Program-made: the position numbers and the translations under genes
Assembly: GCF_002899825.2 (NCBI RefSeq)
Contig: NZ_PPED02000004.1
Coordinates: 434,001 to 498,000, forward strand
DNA: 64,000 bases
From: Chryseobacterium phosphatilyticum
GTDB lineage: Bacteria > Bacteroidota > Bacteroidia > Flavobacteriales > Weeksellaceae
Direction: 5' to 3'
Shown here: positions 16,577 through 24,326 of the stretch, one piece after another
Numbering within the stretch: position 1 is the stretch's first letter
How the letters are laid out: every line of letters starts with the position of its first letter
Notes under the pieces: model-generated
Seen by the model: only the letters and a program-made list of their open reading frames with translations
Told to the model about the DNA's origin: nothing
Databases searched by the model: none

Positions 16577-17284
16577 ATGATTACCCATATCAGATGTATG
16601 ATTATTGATGATGATGAACTGGACAGGCTGGTTCTTCAGCATTATATCAGACCTTACAAAAAAATAGAAATTGTTGCCAGCTTCGACTCGGCAGAAAAAG
16701 CAGTTCCATATCTTGACCTTCCTATTGACCTTCTGATTACAGAAACCAATCTAAAAGGAATGAGCGGGATGGAATTCAGGAAGCTTGCTCATAAAATCCC
16801 GGCCTGTATTTTCGTAAGTTCTCACCCGGAATTAGCTGCATCTGTATTTGAAATCAATGCCCTTGACTTTATGACCAAACCTTTGAAGGCAGAACGCTTT
16901 CATTATTCCATACAAAAGCTTTTTGATTTTTTTGAAGTCAGGGAGAAATGCGAGTGCTATGATGCAATACTGGGGGAAAATTGTCTTACCATAAAAGAAG
17001 GTGGAAATATTTCTCAGATCAAAATGAAAGATATCCTGTATCTTGAAGCACTAAAAGATTATACCCGGATTATTACTCTTGAGAAAAATCACTGCATTTT
17101 AGATTCACTGGGAAATCTCCTTCAGAAAAGTTTTTTTGAATCATTTATCAGAATACATCGAAGCTACGCCGTACCCCGACATCTCATTCGCTCTAAAAAC
17201 TGTCACGAAATAGAATTAACCCATCATATTAAACTTCCCATCGGCAGAACATACAAGAATAACCTTTCATTCTTTGAACCCTAA
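16577..17284 (+). CDS. LytTR response regulator with Glu at the phosphoacceptor site
   Basis: A 235-residue cytoplasmic regulator with an N-terminal receiver domain (1-120) and a C-terminal LytTR DNA-binding domain (about 135-235, ILYLEALKDYTRIIT and FIRIHRSYAV). The receiver keeps the acidic pocket (IIDDDE, Asp11-13) and the conserved lysine (FMTKPL). The position normally held by the phosphorylated Asp is Glu56, in LLITETNLKG. Such a change can mimic phosphorylation or remove it. No kinase gene is adjacent. Three secreted-protein genes follow in the same direction (17424-20879) and are likely targets. The residue is seen; its effect is inferred. Confidence 0.85.
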   Translation: MITHIRCMIIDDDELDRLVLQHYIRPYKKIEIVASFDSAEKAVPYLDLPIDLLITETNLKGMSGMEFRKLAHKIPACIFVSSHPELAASVFEINALDFMTKPLKAERFHYSIQKLFDFFEVREKCECYDAILGENCLTIKEGGNISQIKMKDILYLEALKDYTRIITLEKNHCILDSLGNLLQKSFFESFIRIHRSYAVPRHLIRSKNCHEIELTHHIKLPIGRTYKNNLSFFEP

Positions 17285-17423
17285 AAGCATTCTGATTTCA
17301 ACAATAATTCACAAAATGGCATTGGTCGATTATTTCTGTCGTTTATCTATTTTTCTTACATCAGATTTTGATAGGTGGTAATTTAGTATTCCCAAATTTC
17401 CCTCTAATTAAAAACTGTTACCA

Positions 17424-17900
17424 ATGAAAAAAAAATTTATTTATTCCCTGCCATGGTTTATCTTTTCCTGTACGATAGCCCAGGCTCAGTCGGCAATTCT
17501 TGCCACCGGAACCAATGCCTCAAGTGCCAGCGGATCAACTTCCTACAGTATAGGCCAGGTCACCTATCTGCATAAGGTTTCAGGACCTCAGGTACTCGAA
17601 GGAGTACAACAACCTTATGAGATCACAGCCCTTTCAACGTATGAAAATTCTTCAAATAAGGAAGGTGTTTTACTCTATCCCAATCCTTTCAAAGATTATT
17701 TGTACTTAGATTTTACTACCAATAATTATAAAAACTCAACGTATCAGTTATTCGATGCACAGGGTAAACTCATTAAAAAGGATGCAATTACACAACCTAA
17801 ATCCGAACTCAATTTCTCCTCTTTACCTTCAGCAATGTATATCATCAGAATCAACCAAAACGGAGAGAACATTAAAACATTTAAAATCATTAAAAACTAA
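17424..17900 (+). CDS. T9SS-sorted secreted protein
   Basis: A 158-residue protein with a signal peptide (ending TIAQAQ) and a short N-terminal domain with TNASSASGSTSYSIGQVTY, a pattern seen in many flavobacterial secreted proteins. It has a C-terminal type IX sorting domain (about 80-158) showing LLYPNPFKDYLYL, YQLFDAQGKL and MYIIRINQNG. The type IX system should carry it across the outer membrane and cleave this domain. The next gene begins 6 bp after the stop, so the two are co-transcribed. Confidence 0.85.
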   Translation: MKKKFIYSLPWFIFSCTIAQAQSAILATGTNASSASGSTSYSIGQVTYLHKVSGPQVLEGVQQPYEITALSTYENSSNKEGVLLYPNPFKDYLYLDFTTNNYKNSTYQLFDAQGKLIKKDAITQPKSELNFSSLPSAMYIIRINQNGENIKTFKIIKN

Positions 17901-17906
17901 ATTACC

Positions 17907-20456
17907 ATGAAAAAAATATTATTATTGTTCTGGATCCTGACCGGTCTCTTTATGGGGTGGTCTCAGGTTCCGGAAAAAATGAGTTATCAGGCAATCATCC
18001 GAAATGGTTCAGGACAACTACTAAGTAATCAAGGGATTGCTATAAAAGTAAGCATATTGCAAGGTTCCCCGGCTGGGGCAGAAGTATACTCTGAAAGACT
18101 CACCGGAAATACAAATGCAAATGGCCTCATAAGCCTTGAAATAGGAACGGGAACTGTTCTTTCAGGGACATTTGCCACCATTAACTGGCCTTCAGGAAAC
18201 TATTATTTAAAAACAGAAACGGATCCTGCCGGAGGAAATAATTACACCATCGCAGGAACCAGCCAACTGTTAAGTGTTCCATATGCTATGTACGCCAAAT
18301 CTGCAGGCGGAGGTGGCGGAAGCTTTGCGATTCCATATACCACGACTGTCAATAATGCTTCTACTTTATTTTCATTAACGAATGATGGAGATGGAACATC
18401 GATAGAAGGCAATAACAATACAACAACCTCCAATATTGCAGCAGTAAGAGGGGTTGTTACCAATACAGCTCCCGGAGGATTTTCTTCAGCAGTTCGTGGT
18501 ATTAATAACGGAACCGGCGGACTTGGAGTTGGGGTGTACGGAAGCCAGGCCGGAAGCGGATGGGGAGTTTATGGTACCACACCAAACGGTTTAGGAGTGT
18601 ACGGAAATTCCAGTGGAAATGGGTATGGAGTATATGCAAACAGTAATACAGGAACTGGTCTTAATGCGACCAGTAATAGCGGAATCCCTGCGAATATTGC
18701 AATCTTCAATAACGCGAATAATAATGTTGCTCTTAGTGCATCCAGCGTGGGAAATGGTACGGTTGTAAATGTTACAACCTCAGGAAACGGAGCCGGAGTA
18801 AGAAGTTCTACTGCGGCAGGATTTGGACTCCATGGAATTACTTCTGCACAAACTTCCGCAGGTGTTGTAGGTGATAACAACGGCGGTGGCGAAGCGGTAG
18901 TAGGCAGAACAACCAGTGATATTGCTGGAGCTGTAGTAGGCCGTAATGACGGAGGAGGATATGGAGTAAGAGGATTTATTTCCACCAGTACAACGGGAAC
19001 CGGTATCGGAGTATACGGGCAGGTTGGACTTAATAACAGTACCGGACGCGCCGGAAGATTTGAAAATTTTAATCAAACCAATACGATTGCCAACACTTTT
19101 GAGGTACAGACTAATGGAAATGGAAGTATTCCTGACAATACCCAGGGAAATGCGGCATCTTTTGTTGTTGACAATACCAATAGCGTAGGGGCAGCAGTGC
19201 GAGGAGAAGTAAACACCATCTTTGGTAATTTTGGTGCTGCCGCTGTTTTTGGAGTATCATCGGGAACAGGAGGACGCGCCGGCTTATTTTATGCATCAAA
19301 TCCATCAGGAAACGGAGCATCGCTAATTGCCTTAACTGACGGAAACGGAAACGCAATCACCGCTAATGCCGGTAAAGATGGAAATGGCGTGGAAACCAAT
19401 ATAGATGGAGCCGGAAATGCTCTTTATGCCTGGGTTCCTACTTTTTCTACCGGGAGAGCAGGTAGGTTTGAGATTTTCAATGATGCTAACACCAGTGATG
19501 TCATAACTGTAAAAACAATAGGAAATGGTATTGCTGGAAATTTCAAAGTTGACAGGACCACCGGGACTTCTCCGGCATTAAAAGGTGAAGTAAACTCACA
19601 ATTTGCCAATTTCGGAACAGCAGGTGTATATGGTTTATCTTCCGGAACAGGAGGATATGCGGGCTTATTTTATGCAAGTAATGCTTCAGGAAATGGCCCC
19701 TCTATACTAGCCTTAACTGATGGAAACGGAAACGGAATTACAGCTAATGCCGGTGGTACCGGCGATGGTGTTGAAGCGTCATGCGACGGAGCAGGCAATG
19801 CTATTTCAGGCTTTATTCCCAATTTTGGAACTGGCAAAGCAGGTAGATTTGCTAACTTTAATAATGCTAATGGCCAACCGGTAGTACATGTAACCACTAC
19901 GGGTACAGGTTCCGGTTTGTTGGTGAACCATCAGGGACCATCAGGTAACATCGCTATATACCAGAGCGCTTCAGTAAATGTTGCCCGTATCAATAAAGCA
20001 GGAGTCGGTTATTTTAACGGAGGTACACAAAACAGTGGTGCCGATGTTGCGGAAGCATTTGATGTGGAAGGAACCATTTCGGAATACGAAACCGGTGATA
20101 TACTTGTAATCTCGACCCGTTCTGACAGAACAGTAGAAAAGTCGTCTACACCCTACTCAACACTTGTAGCAGGTGTATATGCAACTAAACCAGGAGTCCT
20201 TCTAACTGAAGAGCATATTGATACTGATATTTCAGGTAAAGTTCCTATGGGCGTTATCGGGGTTATTCCTACCAAAGTATGTCTTGAGAATGGAAAAATA
20301 AAAAGAGGAGACCTTTTGGTAACTTCATCTAAAGCAGGTGTTGCGATGAAAGCGGACATCAAAAAGGTAAGAATAGGACAGGTAATCGGAAAAGCACTAC
20401 AGGATTATGACCAAAAAGAGATCGGAAAAATTCAAGTATTAGTCAACATAAAATAA
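17907..20456 (+). CDS. Large secreted Gly/Asn-rich repeat protein
   Basis: An 849-residue protein with a signal peptide (ILTGLFMGWSQ) and an N-terminal beta-sandwich-like domain to about 130 (MSYQAIIRNGSGQLL through LLSVPYAMYAKSA), widespread in Bacteroidota. A Gly- and Asn-rich beta region of about 540 residues follows. It contains GVYG, GRAGRF and SGNG motifs and a 127-residue tandem unit (nucleotide period 381). The C-terminal domain (about 715-849) begins at GADVAEAF and resembles phage tail-fibre or baseplate-type tails. No T9SS sorting domain is visible. It sits between the T9SS gene and the 20463 gene with 6-bp gaps on both sides. Role is unknown; an exposed filament or adhesin is possible. 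Confidence 0.7.
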   Translation: MKKILLLFWILTGLFMGWSQVPEKMSYQAIIRNGSGQLLSNQGIAIKVSILQGSPAGAEVYSERLTGNTNANGLISLEIGTGTVLSGTFATINWPSGNYYLKTETDPAGGNNYTIAGTSQLLSVPYAMYAKSAGGGGGSFAIPYTTTVNNASTLFSLTNDGDGTSIEGNNNTTTSNIAAVRGVVTNTAPGGFSSAVRGINNGTGGLGVGVYGSQAGSGWGVYGTTPNGLGVYGNSSGNGYGVYANSNTGTGLNATSNSGIPANIAIFNNANNNVALSASSVGNGTVVNVTTSGNGAGVRSSTAAGFGLHGITSAQTSAGVVGDNNGGGEAVVGRTTSDIAGAVVGRNDGGGYGVRGFISTSTTGTGIGVYGQVGLNNSTGRAGRFENFNQTNTIANTFEVQTNGNGSIPDNTQGNAASFVVDNTNSVGAAVRGEVNTIFGNFGAAAVFGVSSGTGGRAGLFYASNPSGNGASLIALTDGNGNAITANAGKDGNGVETNIDGAGNALYAWVPTFSTGRAGRFEIFNDANTSDVITVKTIGNGIAGNFKVDRTTGTSPALKGEVNSQFANFGTAGVYGLSSGTGGYAGLFYASNASGNGPSILALTDGNGNGITANAGGTGDGVEASCDGAGNAISGFIPNFGTGKAGRFANFNNANGQPVVHVTTTGTGSGLLVNHQGPSGNIAIYQSASVNVARINKAGVGYFNGGTQNSGADVAEAFDVEGTISEYETGDILVISTRSDRTVEKSSTPYSTLVAGVYATKPGVLLTEEHIDTDISGKVPMGVIGVIPTKVCLENGKIKRGDLLVTSSKAGVAMKADIKKVRIGQVIGKALQDYDQKEIGKIQVLVNIK
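19203..19964 (+). repeat. Two tandem ~381-bp coding repeats
   Basis: The segment from GEVNTIFGNFG (codon at 19203) recurs as GEVNSQFANFG (codon at 19584), an offset of 381 bp or 127 codons. Later blocks match in the same order: GLFYASN-SGNG, ALTDGNGN-ITANAG, DGAGNA and GRFxxFN. Both copies stay in frame, so this is an expanded protein module. Confidence 0.75.
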
Positions 20457-20462
20457 ACCGTT

Positions 20463-20879
20463 ATGAAAATAGCATATATTATCCCGTTATTATTTTTAAG
20501 CACTATTATTTATGCTCAGGAAAATAAGCAGGCTGTTCCGGTGGAAGATCAGGCGCTTGTTGTAAAACAGGCAAAAGAACAACAGGCAATCCAAATGCAG
20601 GAAGCCAAGGAAAGAGACGAAAAGGCAACTGTGAATACAGGATTACCTTCTGATCATAGTCTTGCCGTTAAAAAACAGGAATCTAAACCCAAGGCTGCAA
20701 CTGACAATTCGGGAAAATTACTTCCCAACACAGCAAGTCTTGAAGAAATAAAAAAAACAATCCCCAACAGACAGGCACATCAAAATACTATACATTCTAG
20801 GAACACAAAGACGGCTATTCCCGGACTACCCAATACGGCAACTCTGGAGGAAATAAAGAAAACAATTCCCAAAAACTAA
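20463..20879 (+). CDS. Small secreted protein with LPNTA(S/T)LEEIKKTIP repeats
   Basis: A 138-residue protein with a signal peptide (ending IIYAQ), a charged middle rich in Lys, Gln and Ala (VKQAKEQQAIQMQEAKERDE), and a short C-terminal motif present twice: LPNTASLEEIKKTIPN (about 92-107) and LPNTATLEEIKKTIPK (about 122-137). A weaker related segment, LPSDHSLAVKKQ, precedes them. No domain is recognised. It starts 6 bp after the repeat protein and ends at a strong terminator, so it is the last gene of the three-gene secreted set. Confidence 0.7.
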   Translation: MKIAYIIPLLFLSTIIYAQENKQAVPVEDQALVVKQAKEQQAIQMQEAKERDEKATVNTGLPSDHSLAVKKQESKPKAATDNSGKLLPNTASLEEIKKTIPNRQAHQNTIHSRNTKTAIPGLPNTATLEEIKKTIPKN

Positions 20880-20924
20880 TAACTCCAAAAAACTGATAAC
20901 CAATCTAGATTTTTCAAACAAAAG

Positions 20925-20948
20925 AAGTCCGCTACACAGCGGACTTTT
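20925..20948. terminator. Bidirectional intrinsic terminator
   Basis: A 9-bp stem AAGTCCGCT (20925-20933) with AGCGGACTT (20938-20946) has a 4-base loop, T's downstream and A's upstream. It separates the convergent genes 20463-20879 (plus) and 20974-21408 (minus). Confidence 0.85.
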
Positions 20949-20973
20949 GTTATTATTGTTAATTGATTTTTAT

Positions 20974-21408
20974 TTAATCCCAATCGGCAGCTACAAATTT
21001 CATTGAATTTCCATTGTCATCAGATAGGGTAAGAAAGTGCCCTTCTAAAGAATACTTTGTCATCGTATCAAACTTTTTCTGAAAAGCAGTTTCCAAAGTC
21101 ATGTCCTGACATGCTTTCATTGTACTAACACCTTGTGAAATTTTCACCTTTCCATTTTTCTTAAATTCAGTGATAAAAGACATTTGATTGCATCCCATAT
21201 AGGCACTGCCTTGAATTTTACCATCTTCCATTTTGGCGGTCAGATTAACTTCTGCTTTCTGGGCAATCAATTGGTCTTTGGTAAAATTGTCGAAAGAAAC
21301 CAACATCCATTGTCTCTGGAGATAAGGATTTTTATCTGGTATTGCTGAGCAGTTAAAGACAACTCCTAAACAAAAAACTGTAAAAAGTGCTAATAGTATT
21401 CTTTTCAT
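20974..21408 (-). CDS. META domain protein (HslJ-like)
   Basis: A 144-residue exported protein with one META domain (about 27-140). The domain pattern is visible as WMLVSFDNF near the start, GSAYMGCNQMSF in the middle, VSTMKACQDM, and LTLSDDNGNSMKFVA at the end. The N-terminus has a hydrophobic signal segment ending VVFNCS, which could be a lipoprotein signal, though Asn before the Cys is not ideal. The META domain in HslJ is linked to stress or novobiocin tolerance; the role here is unknown. Confidence 0.82.
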   Translation of the reverse strand: MKRILLALFTVFCLGVVFNCSAIPDKNPYLQRQWMLVSFDNFTKDQLIAQKAEVNLTAKMEDGKIQGSAYMGCNQMSFITEFKKNGKVKISQGVSTMKACQDMTLETAFQKKFDTMTKYSLEGHFLTLSDDNGNSMKFVAADWD

Positions 21409-21494
21409 ACGCTTTATCCTCCCATTTTCATACCAATCCGGGATAGAATCTCGTAAAAATTAGTAAATTAGCGTCACAAAAATTATTTTATAAA

Positions 21495-23702
21495 ATGAAA
21501 AGACTATTTCTACTATTCACTTTCTTATTGGGCTTTGCTCAGATGAGGGCGGATGAGGGGATGTGGCTGCTAATGCTCATCAAAAGACTTAACGGTGTTG
21601 ATATGCAAAAGGAGGGCCTACATCTAACGCCTGAAGAAATTTATTCAGTAAACAACTCAAGCTTAAAAGATGCTATTGTAAGCTTCGGAGGTTTCTGTAC
21701 TGGTGAAATTGTTTCTGACAAAGGACTTATATTCACCAACCATCACTGTGGTTATGGCGCTGTTGCGGCTGCTTCTACTCCGGAAAAAGACTATTTAAAG
21801 AATGGTTTCTGGGCAATGAAGCAAAAAGACGAATTCAATGCTAAGGATCTTTATGTAAGATTTTTAGTGAGAATGGATGATGCTACACAGAGAATCAATT
21901 CTAAATTGAACAACAGCATGACCGGTGCTGAGAGAAAAGCTGTTATTGATGCTGAAACAAAAGCAATCCAGACAGAAAACTCTGAAAACGGTAAATACAC
22001 TGTAGTTGTAAGAGATTTCTTCAACGGAAATGAATTTTATTATTTTGTATACCAGGATTATAAAGACATCAGATTAGTAGGGGCTCCTCCTTCTTCATTG
22101 GGTAAATTTGGTGGTGATACAGACAACTGGGAGTGGCCAAGACATACTGCAGATTTCACAGTCTTCAGAGTATATGCTGATGCTGCCGGAAACCCTGCAG
22201 AATATTCTCCAAGCAATACACCCTTGAAGCCTAAGCACTACCTTCCCGTTTCTCTTAAAGGAATTAAGCCTGGTGACTTCTCAATGATTCTGGGATACCC
22301 TGGAAGAACCAACCGTTATCTGACTTCTTACGGAATTCAACAAATGGTAAATAAAGATTATCCGGCATGGGTTGAAGCTTCTAAAGTAGCGATGGATGTC
22401 ATGAAAAAATACATGAATAAAGATAAAGCTACTCAGCTTAACTATGCTTCTCAATATGCATCAGTAGCCAACTACTGGAAAAACAGACAAGGAACGATTG
22501 ATGCAGTAGATAAGAACGGAACAATTTCTGACAAACAAAAAATCGAAGAGACATTTAAAAAGTGGGCTGTAATGCCAGGAAATGATGCATACGATGGCGT
22601 TTTGGAAGACATTGGTGCTTATTACACACAAGTTTCTGACAGAAATGTTGAAAGAAATTATTCTTCTCAGTTCTCAAGGAATGCAAAATACATTACCCTT
22701 GCTTTACAGGTAGGATCTGCTCTTAAAGCTTATGCTGCACAGGATATGCAAGGAAGATTAGCGATGAAAGCTAAAACAGAAGCAGCTATTAAGGGAGCTT
22801 ATGAAAACTTTAATCCTGCTTTAGAAGGAGAAATGCTTGCCGCTATGGCTGGCCTTTACCAAATGAGAGTAAAAAATAAAGATGTTGCTTCTGCTACTAT
22901 CTTAGGCTTAGATGCTAAAACTGTTTCTAACCTGGCTTACTCTTCAATTTTTGCAAATAAAACTTCTGCAACCAACTTTTTATTAAATCCGGATGCATTA
23001 AAACTTGATGCTGACCCGCTTTGGAAAGTAGCAAATGGAATTGTTGCTGATCAAAAAATGAGTGCTGAAAGATTTGTGAAAGTAGATGACAATTTTGCTA
23101 AAAACAACCGTCTTTTCTTAGCTGGCCTTATGAAAGCAATGCCTGAGAAGAAATTCTATCCGGACGCTAACTCTACAATGAGATTAACTTACGGAACTGT
23201 AGATAAACTTCCTATCAGAACAGACAGAAACTACTTTGGTATTACTGACAATTACTACACAGATATGACTGGTCTTGTTGGAAAATACAAGAAAGGAGAC
23301 GAAGAGTTTGATCTTCCTCAAAGAGTGATTGACCTTTACAATCTTAAAGATTTCGGACAATATGCTGATGCTGCAGGATATATGCCTGTAAACTTCCTTT
23401 CTAACAACGACATTACCGGTGGTAATTCAGGTTCTCCTGTAATCGACGGAGACGGAAATCTTATCGGTATTGCATTCGATGGAAACAGCGAAGCATTAAG
23501 CGGTGATATCGTATTTGAACAGGAATGGCAAAAAACAATCAATGTAGACGTTCGTTTTGTACTTTGGACTATTGACAAATATGCAGGTGCAAGAAGGCTA
23601 ATTGACGAGTTAAAGCTTGTAAGAGGAGAAAATACTCCGGCTGATACAAAAACTAAAAACTCAGGCACTACAACAATGCCTAAGAAAACAAAGAAAAAAT
23701 AA
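21495..23702 (+). CDS. S46 family dipeptidyl-peptidase (DPP7 type)
   Basis: A 735-residue periplasmic serine exopeptidase that removes N-terminal dipeptides, used by asaccharolytic Bacteroidota to take up peptides. A signal peptide precedes RADEGMW. The triad is visible: His in FTNHHCGYGAV (His84), Asp in GGDTDNWEW (Asp208/210) and Ser in ITGGNSGSPV (Ser645). The residue that sets S1 specificity, eighteen after the catalytic Ser, is Gly663 (AFDGN). In the known family Gly here goes with hydrophobic P1 (DPP7) and Arg with acidic P1 (DPP11). The C-terminus ends in a basic tail (PKKTKKK). The specificity call rests on hand alignment. Confidence 0.92.
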   Translation: MKRLFLLFTFLLGFAQMRADEGMWLLMLIKRLNGVDMQKEGLHLTPEEIYSVNNSSLKDAIVSFGGFCTGEIVSDKGLIFTNHHCGYGAVAAASTPEKDYLKNGFWAMKQKDEFNAKDLYVRFLVRMDDATQRINSKLNNSMTGAERKAVIDAETKAIQTENSENGKYTVVVRDFFNGNEFYYFVYQDYKDIRLVGAPPSSLGKFGGDTDNWEWPRHTADFTVFRVYADAAGNPAEYSPSNTPLKPKHYLPVSLKGIKPGDFSMILGYPGRTNRYLTSYGIQQMVNKDYPAWVEASKVAMDVMKKYMNKDKATQLNYASQYASVANYWKNRQGTIDAVDKNGTISDKQKIEETFKKWAVMPGNDAYDGVLEDIGAYYTQVSDRNVERNYSSQFSRNAKYITLALQVGSALKAYAAQDMQGRLAMKAKTEAAIKGAYENFNPALEGEMLAAMAGLYQMRVKNKDVASATILGLDAKTVSNLAYSSIFANKTSATNFLLNPDALKLDADPLWKVANGIVADQKMSAERFVKVDDNFAKNNRLFLAGLMKAMPEKKFYPDANSTMRLTYGTVDKLPIRTDRNYFGITDNYYTDMTGLVGKYKKGDEEFDLPQRVIDLYNLKDFGQYADAAGYMPVNFLSNNDITGGNSGSPVIDGDGNLIGIAFDGNSEALSGDIVFEQEWQKTINVDVRFVLWTIDKYAGARRLIDELKLVRGENTPADTKTKNSGTTTMPKKTKKK

Positions 23703-23722
23703 TCTACTCTGATATATTTTTA

Positions 23723-23754
23723 AAACCGTGGAATTACTTTCACGGTTTTTTTAT
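23723..23754 (+). terminator. Intrinsic terminator of the S46 peptidase gene
   Basis: An 8-bp stem AAACCGTG (23723-23730) with CACGGTTT (23741-23748) has a 10-base loop and is followed by T's. Confidence 0.8.
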
Positions 23755-23759
23755 TTTTG
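23752..23759 (+). promoter_or_regulatory. -7 element (TATTTTTG) upstream of the DUF1905 gene
   Basis: TATTTTTG matches TAnnTTTG and lies 21 bases before ATG 23781. It overlaps a TTG codon (23757) that could extend the frame, which favours the ATG start. The box lies in the T-run of the preceding terminator. Confidence 0.45.
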
Positions 23760-23780
23760 AATAGTAAAACCCTTTTCACA

Positions 23781-24257
23781 ATGAATAACCCAATCATAGA
23801 GTTTACAGCAATTATCACACAAAATGGAGCAATGAATGCTGCCTATGTTGAATTTCCTTTTTCCACTGAAGAATTATTCAACAAAAAAGGGCAGGTAAAA
23901 ATTAAAGCAACATTTGACACTAAAGTAGAATATCGCGGAAGCCTTACCAAAATGAAATCTGATTGTCATATTCTGGGCCTGACACAGGAGGTGAGAAAAC
24001 AACTTGGAAAAACTTTTGGAGATGAAGTTTTTGTTTCTCTTATTGAGGACAAAGAAGAAAGAGTGATTGAAATTGCAAAGGATATTGCTTTGGTATTTCA
24101 TGAAAATCCTGACGCAAAATCCTTATTTGACGCAATGAGCTATACCCACAAAAAGGAATACATCCGTTGGATTGAGGAGGCAAAAAAACCGGAAACAAGA
24201 GAAAACCGGAAAATAAAAATGATTCAAATGATTCTGGAAGGAAAAAAGGGGATATAA
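23781..24257 (+). CDS. YdeI/OmpD-associated, DUF1905 protein
   Basis: A 158-residue cytoplasmic protein. It has an N-terminal DUF1905 beta-domain (about 1-85: FTAIITQNGAMNAAYVEFPF and CHILGLTQEVRKQLGKTFGDE) and a C-terminal helical YdeI-type region (SYTHKKEYIRWIEEAKKPETR). Proteins of this architecture are annotated as bacteriocin-protection or OmpD-associated, but the biochemical role is not established. The ATG at 23781 was chosen because the longer frame starts inside the -7 box. It is followed by a hairpin and appears to be a single-gene unit. Confidence 0.8.
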   Translation: MNNPIIEFTAIITQNGAMNAAYVEFPFSTEELFNKKGQVKIKATFDTKVEYRGSLTKMKSDCHILGLTQEVRKQLGKTFGDEVFVSLIEDKEERVIEIAKDIALVFHENPDAKSLFDAMSYTHKKEYIRWIEEAKKPETRENRKIKMIQMILEGKKGI

Positions 24258-24260
24258 AAA

Positions 24261-24286
24261 GAGCTCAGGAAAACCTGAACTCTTTA
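24261..24286 (+). terminator. Likely intrinsic terminator
   Basis: A 9-bp stem GAGCTCAGG (24261-24269) with CCTGAACTC (24274-24282) has one mismatch, a 4-base loop and a short T-run. It lies 3 bp after the stop of the DUF1905 gene. Confidence 0.6.
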
Positions 24287-24326
24287 GGTTATTGTAAATT
24301 AATTAGCTAAATAAAGATGTGTTTTA

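Noticed and set aside
18242-19897. Minus-strand frames under the large repeat protein
   Set aside because: They arise from the Gly/Asn-rich repeats on the other strand and have no domain or start signal.
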